Shown piece by piece: positions 62,392 to 64,000 of a DNA stretch of 64,000 nucleotides; within the stretch, counting starts at the first letter, position 1, and each line of letters starts with the position of its first letter. This stretch comes from Flavobacteriaceae bacterium MAR_2010_188 (GTDB lineage: Bacteria; Bacteroidota; Bacteroidia; Flavobacteriales; Flavobacteriaceae). The stretch is from assembly GCA_900104375.1 (NCBI GenBank), contig LT629302.1, forward strand, positions 1,054,001-1,118,000, written 5' to 3'. Position numbers and translations under genes: made by a program. The notes beneath the pieces were generated by a model. That model did no database searches and was not told the origin of the DNA. It worked only from the letters and a program-made list of their open reading frames with translations.

Positions 62392-63048
62392 TTATTCCTT
62401 CCAATTATAAATAATCTGACCCACACCATCAGGCACATCTTTCTTATCTAATCTGTCTCTTACTTTCCTCCTGCTCACTTTATGAACATACCCCAAAACG
62501 TGCATATATTCGTGCATAAGATTCCCAGCGATTTGTGTTAAGCTCTCTTGACGGAAATTTTCTAAATTGGTACTTATCATTCCTTTTTTTGCGCCGCCTC
62601 TTATATCTAAGGATTTCAACTCTAAGTAGATGTCCAAAATACAATCGGCACGAACCTTTCCTAACGCATCATCACCATTGACTATCTGCTCAAATATTTG
62701 GTTAGAACTGACCTTTTTTTGAATTTGAATCTTTTCACCTTTATAATTCCTCATATAATAACGTCGGCTATCTCGGAAATCAGTATTGATTACCTTCTTT
62801 TTGAATTCATCGGAAAGGATAACTGCATCAAGAAATGATATGACTTCCTTCAATTTTAATTTGTCGGTTTGGGTAAAGGATTTCGTTAATCGAATATTGA
62901 AATGATCTGTAATAATAGAATCTACCAATAACCTCTGTTGTTGCTCAATGGATTTCGACTTATTGAAAGTAATGCTCTGCCCGTTTACTCTACAACTGAC
63001 TAGAAGTAGCGTACTTACTAATAATGCTTTTATCAATCCATTTATCAT
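62392..63048 (-). CDS. Lipoprotein with metzincin-type zinc motif
   Basis: From M5 of the longest frame (63048) the protein is 218 residues with a lipoprotein signal (LLLVSC, C19). It carries the extended zinc motif HEYMHVLGYVH (179-189), which matches HExxHxxGxxH of metzincins exactly, near the C-terminus. No clear Met-turn follows. It is a candidate zinc metalloprotease anchored outside the cytoplasmic membrane. No other feature of the chain is recognised. Confidence 0.78.
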   Translation of the reverse strand: MINGLIKALLVSTLLLVSCRVNGQSITFNKSKSIEQQQRLLVDSIITDHFNIRLTKSFTQTDKLKLKEVISFLDAVILSDEFKKKVINTDFRDSRRYYMRNYKGEKIQIQKKVSSNQIFEQIVNGDDALGKVRADCILDIYLELKSLDIRGGAKKGMISTNLENFRQESLTQIAGNLMHEYMHVLGYVHKVSRRKVRDRLDKKDVPDGVGQIIYNWKE

Positions 63049-63183
63049 AAACACCTGCAATTTTAAAAACTATTAGAATTTGCCAGACCTATACAAATAT
63101 GCAACCAAATCTTGTTTGTTTCTTTAATTAAACTAACTGAAATCAAGAATGGTATTTACGATGAAGGTTAATTTAAATAAAAG

Positions 63184-64000
63184 TTAGCGAGCGCGACAGA
63201 TTTGCCACTGGCTTATCTTTTTATGATTTTGGATTACTGAAACATATTCGTGAAGATTAACGGTTGGGCATATATGATAAGGCACGGCAAAGAAAACATC
63301 TCCAACATTTATAGCTTCAGAATCTTTCACTCTTAAAACGCCATGCTCCTCACTTTGCGATAAAAGTTCGTAATCCGTAAGATTTAAAAATTTAATTCTT
63401 TTGTCAATAGGATTTTCGGAGGCCACTGATTTATGTCCTAAGTCGATGGTAATAATGCCATCAGTAGGTTTTGAAATTACTCGGGTAACGATTAATACCG
63501 CAAAGTTAAATTGCTGTTCCGTAAGTTTTTCATCATAACTCCAATCCCAAAAAACGCAAGTGCCCGGGCTCGCGATTCTGTCATTTTTAAGAATATGAGA
63601 AGTAAAAGTTGGAGTGCCTCCACATATTAAAATGATTTCCGGGAAATCCGTTTTTAACTTTGAATAGTACTTGTCAATCGGAATAAATTCAGCTTCAATT
63701 TTTTCATTTCTTACTGAAAAATCAATATCACGAAAATGCCCGTCGTAAACATGTAAACCTCTAAATTTTAGATTATTAAATTTCCTTATCGAATTAATTA
63801 ATTCATCTAATTCTTTGCCGATTTTTATGCCGGATCTGTCCATCCCGCTATTAATGTCGATGAATATATTAATACTTAAATTTTCATTTTTTACTGCGTT
63901 GTTTAATTTCTCTGCGGAAGAAATATTATCTACTAAAGTTGAAAATTTGGTATCGGGAAATTTCTTTATCAAATCGATAAATCTTCCAATTTTTGGACCT
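63184..64000 (-). CDS. D-threonine aldolase-like PLP enzyme, truncated by window edge
   Basis: The reading frame continues beyond base 64000, so only the C-terminal 271 residues are seen. It is a fold III (alanine racemase-like) PLP enzyme: FIDINSGMDRSGIKIGKE, HVYDGHFRDID, GGTPTF and SPGTCVFWD in order, and the C-terminal metal site PYHICPTVNL (H and C ligands) that defines D-threonine aldolase and D-serine dehydratase relatives. It cleaves or dehydrates a D-hydroxyamino acid. The longest in-track start is a TTG and is not the real start. Confidence 0.9.
   Translation of the reverse strand, partial: GPKIGRFIDLIKKFPDTKFSTLVDNISSAEKLNNAVKNENLSINIFIDINSGMDRSGIKIGKELDELINSIRKFNNLKFRGLHVYDGHFRDIDFSVRNEKIEAEFIPIDKYYSKLKTDFPEIILICGGTPTFTSHILKNDRIASPGTCVFWDWSYDEKLTEQQFNFAVLIVTRVISKPTDGIITIDLGHKSVASENPIDKRIKFLNLTDYELLSQSEEHGVLRVKDSEAINVGDVFFAVPYHICPTVNLHEYVSVIQNHKKISQWQICRAR

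Overview
The window is an AT-rich stretch of a Bacteroidota chromosome, most likely Flavobacteriaceae. Evidence: several promoters fit the Bacteroidota pattern (TTG about 18-20 bases before TAnnTTTG), there are almost no Shine-Dalgarno sites, and the gene content is typical of the group (META-domain lipoproteins, a BNR giant exoprotein, a Pr6Pr protein, a two-component propeller kinase, a GldL-like small protein, CIA30, a TPR-adenylate cyclase). The species cannot be named from this sequence alone. No rRNA, tRNA, CRISPR array or complete insertion sequence was seen.

Layout, left to right. 1-3.0 kb: a coupled three-gene operon of a PP-loop ATPase (cut by the window edge), a creatininase-family amidohydrolase and a dipeptide epimerase. 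3.1-8.3 kb: a Crp/Fnr regulator, then an old yellow enzyme, an OsmC protein and a zinc alcohol dehydrogenase (electrophile and redox defence), a peroxiredoxin-like protein and an AI-2E family permease. 8.5-10.8 kb: an unknown protein paired with a membrane TPR-adenylate cyclase. 11-13 kb: a beta-barrel protein and a CIA30 protein. 13.1-24.0 kb: an RND efflux operon with its own GbsR/MarR regulator, small membrane proteins, an MscS channel and a beta-barrel protein. This block is flanked by two diverged copies of a foldable repeat and may be an island.

24-35 kb: phospholipase A, META lipoproteins, HAD hydrolase, an exported methyltransferase, a 1010-residue BNR protein, a luciferase-like oxidoreductase, a lone helicase RecA1 domain and a ThiE-like protein. 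36-44 kb: cold shock protein, FUSC membrane protein with a decayed partial duplicate of itself, glutaminase, GreA/GreB factor, a second Crp/Fnr regulator next to a delta-9 desaturase, and RlmF. 44-50 kb: propeller sensor kinase and response regulator, OmpA-like protein, lipoprotein, HMA protein. 50-56 kb: a second cold shock protein with a second desaturase, a ToxR-like membrane regulator divergent from a frameshifted YceI gene, and a DUF1853 gene without a normal start. 56-64 kb: FKBP isomerase, CDGSH protein, truncated haemoglobin with an FAD oxidoreductase, an AraC regulator carrying a DUF4242 and a cyclase-like domain, fasciclin lipoprotein, a second MscS channel, a metzincin-motif lipoprotein, and a PLP enzyme of the D-threonine aldolase type cut by the right edge.

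Common threads are envelope homeostasis (two MscS channels, two desaturases, phospholipase A, RND efflux, FUSC), redox defence and cyclic-nucleotide-type signalling (one active-looking adenylate cyclase, two Crp-fold regulators, one degenerate cyclase domain in an AraC protein). Gene decay is visible in at least four places: the FUSC duplicate, an outer-membrane protein tail, an SLC12-like remnant and the frameshifted YceI gene.
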